Below are positions 35,267 to 45,491 of a DNA stretch of 64,000 nt, piece by piece. The DNA comes from Antrodiella citrinella. Its lineage: Eukaryota > Basidiomycota > Agaricomycetes > Polyporales > Steccherinaceae. The notes below the pieces were generated by a model, which had not been told where the DNA came from, did not search any database, and worked only from the letters and a program-made list of their open reading frames with translations. The stretch covers positions 24,781-88,780 of the forward strand of contig SGPM01000086.1 of assembly GCA_004802725.1 (NCBI GenBank), written 5' to 3'. The first letter of the stretch is position 1, and each line of letters starts with the position of its first letter. The position numbers and the translations under genes are program-made.

Positions 35267-35702
35267 TCTGTTCCAGGACACGGGACATTCCACAACACGT
35301 ACGGACGGTTATTCTTGTGCATTGCATGCTATATTATTGTATTCGTACCTTTCTCTTGGAGGACCGCTGCTATCCTATTGTTCTTGTCGCTTGTTTGCGC
35401 GATTCGTCGTTCTTGGCTGTCAATCTCTTGGCATTGTGGGTCCTTGTGTGTGCCACCTATTGACATGGTTTATGTGCTGTAGATGTACACATCAAGATGA
35501 AGGACACTACGGATGTTACTTGAGTGTTGATGCATCGCCCACTCGCTGGCTTTTACAGGTTGTACCCTCTTCAATACCCAGAGGGTGTCGTCGAGAGGTG
35601 CGAAGCATGATCCTACTTGTATACCGCTCATTCTTCGTTCACACAGCGAGAACCTCTTACAAGTGCACGCATGTAGATGCCCAGACCCTACAAAGAGTGT
35701 AT

Positions 35703-35945
35703 GGATGACCGATCGGTCTGAATTCAAATGCCTTATTCGTTTTCCTGCAAAGAAGATGGGACGCAGAGGTGGACGTCCAGTCTACATTCCAACTAACCAG
35801 CCTCGACACTGCAAGGTCAAAAAGCGGTCGCCCATGCCTTCTCAGTCTTCTTCTTCCCCATCGACAACCCATGCGTCGTTCTGTCCTTTTCATCGTTTTA
35901 TCCTTCCTCTCTTTCATCTTCACATTCGTTCGCAACCTCCCATCG
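35703..35945 (+). repeat. 243-bp inverted duplicate, copy 2
   Basis: Plus-strand sequence identical to the reverse complement of 22406-22648 over 243 bases, with sharp boundaries: flanks are TGTAT before and CGGTTAG after, unlike copy 1. Both copies carry the same open frame (MGRRGGRPVYIPTN...), but nothing suggests it is translated. A TATA-free, pyrimidine-rich right half (CTTTCATCTTCACATTCG) resembles a fungal core promoter or 5' leader. Confidence 0.93.
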
Positions 35946-36195
35946 CGGTTAGTGTAGCTACAATGTACCACCCCATGCATGGCCGCGATCGGAGGATCTG
36001 ACACCTCTTGGTTCGGCAAGGGAGGCGTCGCGGATGCCGATGATGCCGTGAAGCGTCTCTTTTGTTACGCGGCCAGATCCAATGTCCATACTTTTGCGAT
36101 CCGCTACCTCTTGTCTTGCACCGCTAGCAGCTGTTGGTGACATGAACTCACTTAGTAATCTCCCAGGCGGGTCCGATGATAGTCACGTCGTGACC

Positions 36196-36219
36196 CTGGT
36201 GACCTGGTGACCTGGTGAC
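36196..36219 (+). repeat. Tandem CTGGTGAC x3
   Basis: Three exact 8-bp copies of CTGGTGAC, with a partial fourth (GTGACC) just upstream, about 300 bp before the CNNM gene ATG. Directly visible; function unknown. Confidence 0.85.
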
Positions 36220-36523
36220 AAGATCACACTCGTGCTACTGACCTTCCGGCGACTCGCCGACTCGGTGTCGCCGCCTGGCCAGCGCGGACGATGAGCTTGG
36301 CAGGTGAATACGAGCATGACTGGACCCTTCTAACCGGCGCCGCTGTCCCGCACCGCATCACCTTGGCATCACCCGGAGTCCGGCATGACGCTGTGACCCC
36401 AAAACGGCATGTGTCGGCATGACCAGACGATGCCAAGACTCTTCAAAATCCATGCCATATAACCTTCACGGTCGTGAGCGTGCGACCCAGGTTTCTCTCT
36501 TTCTCTTTTCTTGCCATCACTGA

Positions 36524-39118
36524 ATGACCCCCATCTTGAACGCCTCTGCACGCCCGACACGACTGTTATGCACCCTTGCCTCCCTCATCGTCACCAACGT
36601 CCCCAAACTCATCTCTAATCTCACCGGCGGCACCCTCAACGACGAACATGTGCACACATTCCAGAAGCGCGGAGCCGAGGTGCATGGAGGGAAACTTATA
36701 GGATACTCGATCCTCATAGTGATACTCGTCCTGCTGTCGGGCTTGTTTGCGGGGCTGACGCTTGGTTACATGAGCTTAGACGAGACGCAATTGCACGTCC
36801 TCAGCATTAGCGGTACCCCGTGAGTAACGCGTATGACTTGATTCTGCGTGTCCGTTTTGACCCAAGATGAATTGTAGGAAACAGAGAGAATATGCCAAAA
36901 GGATCAAGCCTGTGCGGAAGAATGGCCACCTGCTCTTGATCACGCTCATTCTCGCAAACATGATCGTGAACGAGACACTCCCCGTCATCTCAGACCCAGT
37001 TCTTGGTGGTGGCGTACAGAGTGTCATCGTCAGTACCGTTTTGATTGTCGTGTGAGCAATTTCATCAAATTATATCGCATGTTCTGACCTTCACGCAGTT
37101 TCTCGGAAATCATTCCCCAGTCGTTGTGCACGCGTTATGGACTCGCCATTGGTGCTAACATGGCACCCTTCGTGAGGATCCTCATTTTTGGTCTGGCGAG
37201 TAACGACAATTCGATGACAGTCGCGTTGCTGACCACGGAACGTCGCAGGGTATCATCTCTTGGCCCGTTGCTAAGTTCCTCGAATTTCTTCTCGGATCGA
37301 ATCATGGTATCATGTATCGCCGTGCTGGTGAGTAATATCTGTGTTCCACCTATGGTGTATTTCGCTGAAGTGTTATGCGTAGAACTCAAGGAACTCATCG
37401 CTCTGCATGCCACTACCGGCGAATTGGGAGGTGACTTGAACCTCGACACCGTCAACATCATCGGCGCGACTCTAGACCTTCAGGAGAAGGTATGCATAAA
37501 CGCCACAATATAGTTCGTGTGTTTGATGACTGACACCACACGTTGCCAGGTCGTCCGCCAAGTCATGACGCCGATATCTGAAGTGTTCATGCTCAGTATC
37601 GATAGCAACTTGGATAGCGCGACCATGAAGCAGATATACGTCACTGGTCATTCGCGGGTGCCTATTTACGAAGAAATCGACGTGCCGGTGTCCGAGAAGC
37701 TTGAAAGCATAGACGAGAAGACCACTGTGACCGACGGCTTACCCTCTGGGACCAAGAAAGTCAAGAAGATTGTCGGAATCCTCCTCGTCAAACAGTGCCT
37801 TATGCTTGACCCCAAAGGTACGCGTGTCCTTGTGTTGTGAATGTGCGAAATTCATTTCTGACCCCATAACAGAGGCCACACCTTTACGTTCCCTGCAACT
37901 GCACCCGGTATTCTGCATCCACAACAACCTTCCCCTTCTCGAAGTGCTCGACCGATTCCAAGAGGGCCGCTCACACATGGCGATCGTCGGCCGGTTCAGC
38001 GTTGAAAAAGCCGAGAGCGTGAAACACGAGGTCAAGCAGAGTCTAACGCGTCGTCTCAAGGCGCGCGTTGGGATCCACGATAGCAGCGGTAGCGAGTCTT
38101 CTGGCGATGAGAGCGATAGCAATGGGGACACGACCCTTGGTGATAAGGACGCGACGCTGAGGGGGGGTGGGAAACGCCATCGGTGGTCCAGGCATAAGAA
38201 GGACAAGAAGTCTGATGTTGAGCAGGGTGACGCAGAGAAGGAGGCGGTGGAGGAGGAGAAGTCGAAGGTAGAAGTGCCGGAGACCAAGGGTACTATGCAT
38301 TCTACTTGGGCTATGGTCAGGAGTGTAGGACGTGAGCAGAGTCTGCCTGATGATGCTGTGCTTCAGAAGGATCGTGCTGAGGAGGTAAGCTGGTTATATG
38401 TCCCGTCTTTCGTCAGGGACTCACCATTTCTTGCTTAGTTTTTGCAAAGCTTCGACCCTGCTGTCATGCCGCTCGGTATCATCACACTCGAAGATGTCTT
38501 GGAAGGTAACGCATATCACTTCATCCGATCAATCCTAATCACACTGACACCCTTCTCACAGAACTTATTGGCGAAGAGATCTACGATGAATTCGACTCGG
38601 AAGGGCACTCGCACCTCAAATACTACGTCTCCTCCACGAAGCGCAAAACCACCCGACAAGAAACGATTATACCCCCCACACCCGTCGTCCTCTCCTCCGA
38701 CCCCACACCCACCATGACTTCCTCGCCCATGCTGCAATCGCCTGTCGTATCCGAGGGGAACACGCCCCAAGGGTACTTCACGGCCCCGAGGGGCGTGTCG
38801 CTAGGCCCGTCGTTGAGTGCGTTGGTGTCGAGGAAGGTGAGGCGGGGTGAGACGGTGGCGAGCGCCGCGCCGCGCACGAGGCGCGGGAAGACGCGCGGGT
38901 TCAGTGCGCCTGCACCTGTGACGGATGGTGATGGCGAGGAGGCTGTCGTAGTCGCCGATGCTAGAGTGCCCGATGCGGAGGCTGCTGATGCTGAGGGTGC
39001 TGAAGAGAATGCTGTCGTTAGAGAGGCGGTTGGAAAGTCAATACCCCACGACGCCGAAGAAGACGCACCTGACATACCGGAGACTCAGACTAATACTCAT
39101 CGTGATACCTTGGAGTGA
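36524..39118 (+). CDS. CNNM/Mam3-type metal transporter (DUF21 plus CBS domains)
   Basis: Predicted integral membrane protein of the CNNM/Mam3/CorC family, which act in Mg2+ and Mn2+ homeostasis at the plasma or vacuolar membrane. After a signal-like N-terminus comes SILIVILVLLSGLFAGLTLG, then MSLDETQLHVLS, the start of the DUF21 domain. Next are LLLITLILANMIVNETLPV, then FSEIIPQSLCTRYGL, then GIISWPVAKFLEFLLGSNHG and RRAELKELIALHATTGELGG. The CBS pair follows: VRQVMTPISEVFMLS, HSRVPIYEEID, KKIVGILLVKQCLML and PLLEVLDRFQEGRSHMAIV, then PLGIITLEDVLEELIGEEIYDE. The C-terminal tail is disordered. One intron (37196-37248) needs a GC-AG splice to keep frame. About 770 residues. Plus-strand ATG at 36524 chosen because all downstream exons connect in phase. 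Confidence 0.9.
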
Positions 39119-39356
39119 GGATCTTTCGATATTTAGACCCTCTTCCAATTTTCTTGGTACGAGCCTACATGTACTTATGATTTGACAAGATATTGTTACA
39201 CCACACTACACTACCAATCTGCATACCATACGTTCTGAGCTTCATATATAGACAGACATCTTGCAATGGGAAATGCTGTTTGAATCCGATGGATGTTTAG
39301 CTGTGGACCCCGAGCTTGAGGGCGTCATGATTGTTACGGCGCGCTCCTTTCTTTCC

Positions 39357-40129
39357 TCATTCTCGGCTTGAACCAAGCAGTCCGTTATAGAGTGAGAGAG
39401 TCCCGTGCTCATCAGTGGCTCGAAGGAAGCCTCCTCCATCCATCCATCGCCAGTAGTCCCAGAGTTCCAAAGGTCCCAACTTGGGTTCGCTGCTGCCGTC
39501 GCTGATAGTTGCTGCCAGTGGACGCACCAAGCCGAGTCCTCGTTGACGCAACGGACGAAAGTAAGTCTTGATCCCCTCCGCAACTCGCACCAAGAAAGGC
39601 GCATTCGGGCCACTCCTGAGCAAGCCTCTCGGAGGTGACGGCTTTGAGATTTTGGAGATACCTACGTCGAACTCATGCTTAGTTAAAGGTGTGCTTTTCC
39701 TTGTCACCAATCTCTCTGCCAGCGGAAGGTCTCGCAAGGCCGGGTGCTGCGCATTTGAGCACAAGACGTACTTTGTAGACTGTGCGCTTGAAAGCATGTG
39801 TGGAACACAGCGAAATTGTCGACGATATCGACTTGATGCCTCCGACGTCTGTGGAGACTTGACATGAATCCGTCCGTCAAATGACCTCCATAGTCCAGGA
39901 AACACGGGTCGTATCTGTAAAATTTTCCCGACTCGTCGCTTCCGTACACCAATGGCACGAGCACATGTGAGAGGCTAGATATCATTGAATTAGCCATCGC
40001 TCGCAGGTAGAAAGACATAGTGAACGCACAGGTTTTGACCACCTTGCTCCTCCAGGAATTCGATGAACTGTGAATATCACAGACACTGCTGGTGATGAGA
40101 TGCAGAATGAATACGTACGTATCCGACAT
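39357..40129 (-). CDS. Uncharacterised protein, short paralogue of the gene at 60.1-61.4 kb
   Basis: A minus-strand reading MSDTY / FIEFLEEQGGQN joins across a GTGCGT...CTAG intron to LSHVLVPLVYGSDESGKFY, then YDPCFLDYGGHLTDG, then VDIVDNFAVFHTCFQAHSLQ. This parallels the 60-kb gene in the same order: SVDLLDEHGGES, HVLVVETLGTG, YDPCFFDFGGG and DDLDNYLLFAYAIQRAI. It lacks the counterpart of the first 140 or so residues: the next gene starts 230 bp upstream on the other strand. The ATG at 40129 directly follows TTTCAG, so it could be an internal exon of a lost longer gene. The 3' exons are uncertain; stops at 39357 or 39242 are possible. Either a short functional gene or a truncated copy. Confidence 0.45.
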
Positions 40130-40358
40130 CTGAAAGTTAAACACAGGTTATGAAATGAGGTATCGAACAGTGTCCATGGTTGCCGCTATATAGCGCTCGT
40201 GGCGCGTCGGGCCGGATTCCGATCCTCGATTCAAGGATAACACACGATCTTGAAGTAGTAAACTCTTTCCTTCATACCCTCCAGATTGGTTCTGAGGCTC
40301 TGGATACCTCTAGACCAGTGACACCATATTCCACGCTCATAGAATAACCTGAAGAAAT

Positions 40359-41660
40359 ATGGCAGATGAAGCTCCAGCCAGCACGTTACCCTACCCTCCG
40401 ATCCACCTAGACAAGAAGTTTGTCGCCCTCTCCGACTGGTTCGTATAAGTTGGTTCGTCATAAAACTCCCACTTCGATTTCACTTCCCTTTTCTTTCTTG
40501 CCGCTGCGTATGCTGACTTTATGTGTAACCTTCGTCTCCCCCCACAACATCACTGCGCATGACAATCGCGACTATCTAGGGATGGCACGATCACGAACCG
40601 CGATTCTAACGACTGTGAGTGACGGTCTTCAATTATAAACCATGGTGGCGGCTGATCAGGGTGGATGTGTGTGTGTGTGTGCTGATCAGATATGACGGAT
40701 AACCTTGGATTCGGTATAGACAAACGCAGGGCCGGGAACCTAGAGATCCTCTCCGGTACAGCGACTTTCAGGTACAGCGCTTTGAGTCATGGCGCACCGT
40801 GGAGCATACCTTGTTGAATTTGTGTTATGCTACACAGGGATGAGTTCCGGAAGATGTTGGAGAGCGTTGTTGAGAACGGACACAAGTTTGATGAGTGTGC
40901 GGAGGTTTTGCGGCAGAGTGAGTGTTCGTTCTCGTTCAATCCCATGATATCTCGCTGATCGAGGTGCTTTTGTGGAAGACATTACTCTCGACGTCGGTTT
41001 CAAGAACTTCTACAACTTCTGCAAAGCGAATGATATCCCGGTCGTGATCATCTCGAGGTGCGTCAGACNTTTTNCNCNTCGTAAGAAATGTATCAATCTT
41101 CACAACAACGCGTAGTGGCATGGCGCCGCTGATACGTGCAGTGCTCTCGAAGCTTATTGGCGACGAAGAGGCCAGTCAAATCGAGATCATCGCCAACGAC
41201 ACGATCATTCACGAGGACGGCACCTGGGAGATCAAGTACCGTCATCCATCCAGGTGAGTCGCGATCGAGCTACGTCTTTTTAGCATCTCCTCACGAACGA
41301 ACAGTGGGTACGGACACGACAAGAGTCAGGCAATCTTACCATACAGGCGTCTCGCAACTCCTCCGACCATCTTCTTCTTCGGAGACGGCGTCTCCGGTCC
41401 GTCTAATTTAATGCTTTGTCGCACATTACAATCATAACGATGACTTGTCATGGTATATAGATATGTCTGCTGCTCGGCACGCAGACGTGCTGTTCGTGAA
41501 GCAGAAGCCAGGTGCCGACAACGACTTGGCCGCGTTCTGCAACCGAGAAGGCATCAAGCATGTGTTGTTCGAGGACTTTGACCGGGCGTTGGGCGTCGTG
41601 AAGAAGGTCGTCGAGGGTGAGATGACGGTGAAGGATGCGTTAGCGGTCGGAACTGCTTGA
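40359..41660 (+). CDS. HAD-superfamily phosphatase (phosphoserine phosphatase-like)
   Basis: Starts MADEAPASTLPYPPIHLD. The first intron (40439-40579) splits motif I: SDW then DGTITNRDSNDYMTDN give D-W-D-G-T, the nucleophile motif DxDx[TV] of HAD hydrolases. Motif II is in IPVVIISSGMAPLIRAVL (the Ser/Thr and Gly after a hydrophobic strand). The conserved Lys is in GYGHDKSQAILPYRRL, and motif IV is FFGDGVSDMSAARHAD (GDGxxD). The end is VVEGEMTVKDALAVGTA. The overall order matches the PSPase/DKMTP-phosphatase group that includes yeast Ynl010w. It is a soluble, Mg2+-dependent small-molecule phosphatase; the substrate cannot be inferred. Four N bases (41069, 41074, 41076, 41078) fall in an intron and do not touch coding sequence. 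Confidence 0.88.
40666..40681. repeat. (TG)8 dinucleotide repeat in an intron
   Basis: Lies in the second intron of the HAD gene, between two copies of GCTGATCAG (40651-40659 and 40681-40689), both possible 3' splice sites. Only use of the second keeps the frame open. Confidence 0.8.
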
Positions 41661-42984
41661 AGTCTGTAGGGAGATCATTTGGGTGTCCACGCTGCTATCT
41701 AGAGATAAAGGTCGGTGCTTATAGTGCTCATTTCATTGACAGCGTTGACTAAAGTCCAGGTGTTAGATGCCCTTGTACGCCGATTGTCCGAACGAGTACA
41801 TACGAAGACCGCACAGGCCAATACACAACCCTCCTAAGATATCCTGAAACTGTGAAATGTCATCCAAAGATGGGAATTTTATTGTGTCCTTCGAGGAGCG
41901 TCCCATTCCTTACGGTGCGCTCCGACGTCCTCAGCTCTTCCTCCTCGCCAGCGAACAGTCCAAACGTCTATGTATTCCGAACGTACGAATGTTGTCTCAA
42001 TTCGGAAAACATGAAATTAACGAGAGGACTTTGCGGAGACATGAACATCTACTTACTCCGTCTGCTGGCGGTCTCTTCCGGTACGTCTTTCGATATCTCA
42101 GATGATTTTCTCAAGTATTTACCGGATTCTGCCTTGTACTATACACAGCTTAGTCTGGAAATAACTACAGTTGGCTCAATTTGGCACTCGGCAACAGTCT
42201 CATGTTCTCCCGCAATACGCTGTGCAGTCAAATACAGGATACCTACAGGAAGAATTGCATCGGAATGGGTCAATTAGCGCTTTGATTCCAAGTTGCCAGT
42301 ACTGTCGAGGGACTTTGCGTCCGACTCTGAACGTTCTGAATGTTCTAAGATCTGATTGCAGGTCTTCATCCGGCTTGTGTGTTCAACCTGGCGGCCTCCT
42401 CTGCAACGACGTGCATCCGTGGCGCCCAACAATTGACTTTTACAATCGAGATCCTGATTCGCGCCCACAACAACGATAGGCCTCATGGATTGGCCACTTC
42501 CCCTTTATCCTAGTGAGTTTTCAAGTCCGGGCTTGGACTTTCTTCAGATCTCATGTCAAGGCAAAATATCACTGGCTGAACAAACCAATCACCAGACAAC
42601 TTTCCTCAGGCTGGCAGGTACTTTCTCGCAGTCCCACTTCTGTCCGAGCGATAAAGATTGAGAGTGGGTTTTAGGAACTTCAGCATTCTCCCGTTCTATT
42701 CTAATTTGTCGGACTGTGGGATATGTGTAGGTCACCGAAATGGCGGAGCGCCTCGTAGGCGGTCTCTATTTCCAAGCAGTGTCGCTATCGGGATACCGCA
42801 CTGGCGTTTCTCTCAATGCGCAAAAGTTCGATACTGGCCATTTTTCGCGACCACGGTTGTGTGCTTAAAGCCTCCATTCTGGCTGTCCTAGCGAGTTCGA
42901 GCTTCGGGCGCGGCAGGATGTGGTAATGGTATATAAAGGTCGTTGGTCTGTGCAGTAGATTCTAAGAGACCTACACTCTTCAAG
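41661..42984. other. Gene-poor stretch of 1.3 kb
   Basis: Between two plus-strand genes. No reading frame has supporting splice sites or a family pattern. The right end is the promoter of the Zn2Cys6 gene at 42985. Confidence 0.4.
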
Positions 42985-45069
42985 ATGTCTGAAAGCATCC
43001 CAGTCGAATCGCTCCCAAGGCTGGACACCCCTCTTCGTAGGTGCATATATTTGGACCGTCCTTGTAATATCACAAGTGCTCACTTTGTCATGCCTATGTA
43101 CTGCAATGTAGAGGTGCTGCCTGTCTTGCCTGTCGCCGACGCAAGATGGTATGTGTTTATCCACCTCGCATGATTATATTTTTGAACTAGTTGTTCACAG
43201 AGGTGCGACGGAGGCAAACCCATATGCGGGAAATGCATCGGCAGGAACCAGACCGACGACTGCGAATATCTGACGCCGCAAGGTGCTACCAAGAGTCAGC
43301 TCCTCCAGGAGAACATTGCCATCCTGGAAGCCAGGATCTATGAACTCGAGCACCCAGGTGAAGCTTCCACTTCCATCAAACTCAGTGCGCCTCCTACTGC
43401 TGGTTCGGTGAACGCCGCTGAACCCACAACGAGCTTCGCGCCCTTTGTGACGGTCTCCGCGGCGCACGAGACTCGTGCGAACCTGCCGATGGCGGATGAA
43501 CATATGCTGTGAGTGCACTTGCGTGCTCTTCCTTTGCTTTGCTGACTGTGCACAGCACCGATGCGTTTCTCCGCCACGTTACCCAACTTGGGTTCTTTCT
43601 GAACGTGCCGAGATTCGTACGCTATGTACGCTCACCTCCTAGTGCGGGTGATCGCAATCACCTGGTCGACGCTCTCATAAGCGTGATTTGTTTGTGGGGC
43701 AATCGCTTGACAGATAGTGCAGATATCCAAGGCCGACAAGAATTGTTACTCGATGATGCCGTTGAGAAAATTTCCAGCGCGGTTTTCACTGTCGATGATA
43801 CTGGAACGCCGACGCACGATGTCATAGCTCTCATTCAAGCCGAATCCCTCCTTGCCAACTACTTCTTTACCTGCGATCGTACACTCGAGGGCCGGTACCA
43901 CAGCAGTGCTGCAATCTCACTCGCTCTGAGCTGCAGGCTGAACCTGCGACAAAGCATCGAGCAGGACGCAGACTCTTCCTCGTCATCGACGTTACTTTCC
44001 AGTCTGTTTCCTCCAGAGGATCTCATTCAAGTCTGCGAACGGGTGAACGCGTTTTTTGGACAGCTTATTATCTGTACAAAACTTGGACTGTTGCTTTGGG
44101 TTCGCCGTCCGCTATCTGGGCTGGTGAGGGTTCTTTCGGAACGCAGGTTGAGATACCGTGGCCATTGTCCATGGATGCTTGTGAGAAAGTGAGTCATACA
44201 CTTTTTGAGTAACATTCAAGCTGAATAGTAATTGTGTGACCAGGGACACCTTTCAGATGCAAATAGTCGTGGGACTGTCACAGATTTCCTCCGAGGAGTG
44301 GACACTAATACGTTGACCAGCTTGCCACCCCTCGCACTCCATTCTCGAGCTGCAACCTTATTCACTCGTGCATCATGGCTTGCTACGAAGTACAATGACG
44401 GTCGGTACCTTCGCTGTCTAAACACTCTCCTCGTTCCTAACTACATATTCCATTCCAGACATGTCTCGGAACGACCATGCAACATTCATCGAACAAGTTC
44501 GGGGCCTCCATGCATCTATCACAGGGTTCTTGAATGAGTTGATCGCAATAGAGCCACTTCGATCTTTACGCGAATTGCCGGTCATCTCAATTCTTACGAG
44601 AGCTGCGCTGATTCGGTTGCACGAGAAGTTCATCATGACTGATAGCCAGTCCAGAGAAACGTGCTTGGCTGCTGCGAACGGCATACTCACTTTGGTACAG
44701 CAGGTGAAGGTGAACGAGCACAAGTATATTGACCCTCTCATAGCTGTGAGCAGCATCATTCGTCTGTTCGTCAGTCTCTCTCATTTCGAAACTAGGTACT
44801 ACTCACAACTGCCGGCCAAGTATACGCCACAGAGGCAGCAAGATACAAGGGCGCGTTGCGGACGCTGACTAGCAGTGAAGACCGTAGGTATGTGGGTGGT
44901 CTCGTATCGTCTGCCGAGCAGCTCTTGGATGTCTTGAAGGACCTTGGGGGCGTGTGTCCGTTGATAAGTATGCAATTTCAACGTCCAGTGTTGAGGCAAC
45001 ATCTCTGACAAATGGTTTTCTGCAGCTGTCCGGGCTAGATTACTTCAGGATGTATTCTCTTTGATGTAG
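42985..45069 (+). CDS. Zn(II)2Cys6 transcription factor, with a frameshift in a T run
   Basis: Starts MSESIPVESLPRLDTPL. Two introns flank a small exon encoding GAACLACRRRKM, followed by RCDGGKPICGKCIGRNQTDD then CEYL: six cysteines of a Gal4-type cluster at residues about 20-50. The middle homology region includes LTDAFLRHVTQLGFFLN, IALIQAESLLANYFF and ERVNAF. At 44052-44057 a run of six T breaks the frame: the conserved continuation FWTAYYLYKTWTVALGSPSA lies in another frame. One T more or two fewer would restore it. Downstream exons (ASWLATKYND, MSRNDHATFIEQVRGLHASI, EAARYKGALRTLTSSEDR) join in phase and end VRARLLQDVFSLM at 45069. The likely cause is a homopolymer sequencing error; a true null allele is possible. 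Confidence 0.8.
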
Positions 45070-45491
45070 AGTACTCCTCCCCTGCAGACATGTCCCGTTA
45101 GTATCCCTCAAGTTGTCTGATTGGGTATCTGCATAGATTTCGATAGTGATAGAGACAGAATGTAATGTGTGATCGTTCTTTATGTTTCTTACGAACTTAG
45201 ACTTTGCACATAAACTTCTCCTAATGTCCTACTCATGATAGTCTTTTGTTCTTGATGGATTTACAAGTGTGATGCATATCATACTTATGATGTTCCGTTG
45301 CCCGAAAACATACGTGTACACTGTGCAGTGAAAACATAGACAAGCGCGGGCACGGTGCCCACGGTCCTTGTCCACGCGCGTTCCGGTGAGGCGGTATGCC
45401 AATACCTAGCTCTTCCTCTCACTTCTTTCTCTGAATCTCCTCCCGACTTTCTCAGATCCTGGCGTAGCTTGGCTCAGGAGATTTCTTCCGG
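45070..45491. other. Intergenic region, promoter of the kinase gene
   Basis: About 420 bases between two plus-strand genes. No gene seen. It holds the 3' flank of the transcription factor and the promoter of the PDK1-type kinase. Confidence 0.45.

Larger units (their letters stand above)
35267..36523. other. Intergenic region holding a repeat copy
   Basis: About 1.25 kb between two plus-strand genes. It contains copy 2 of the 243-bp inverted duplicate (35703-35945) and a short tandem repeat (36196-36219). The right end is the promoter of the CNNM gene. No gene supported. Confidence 0.5.
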
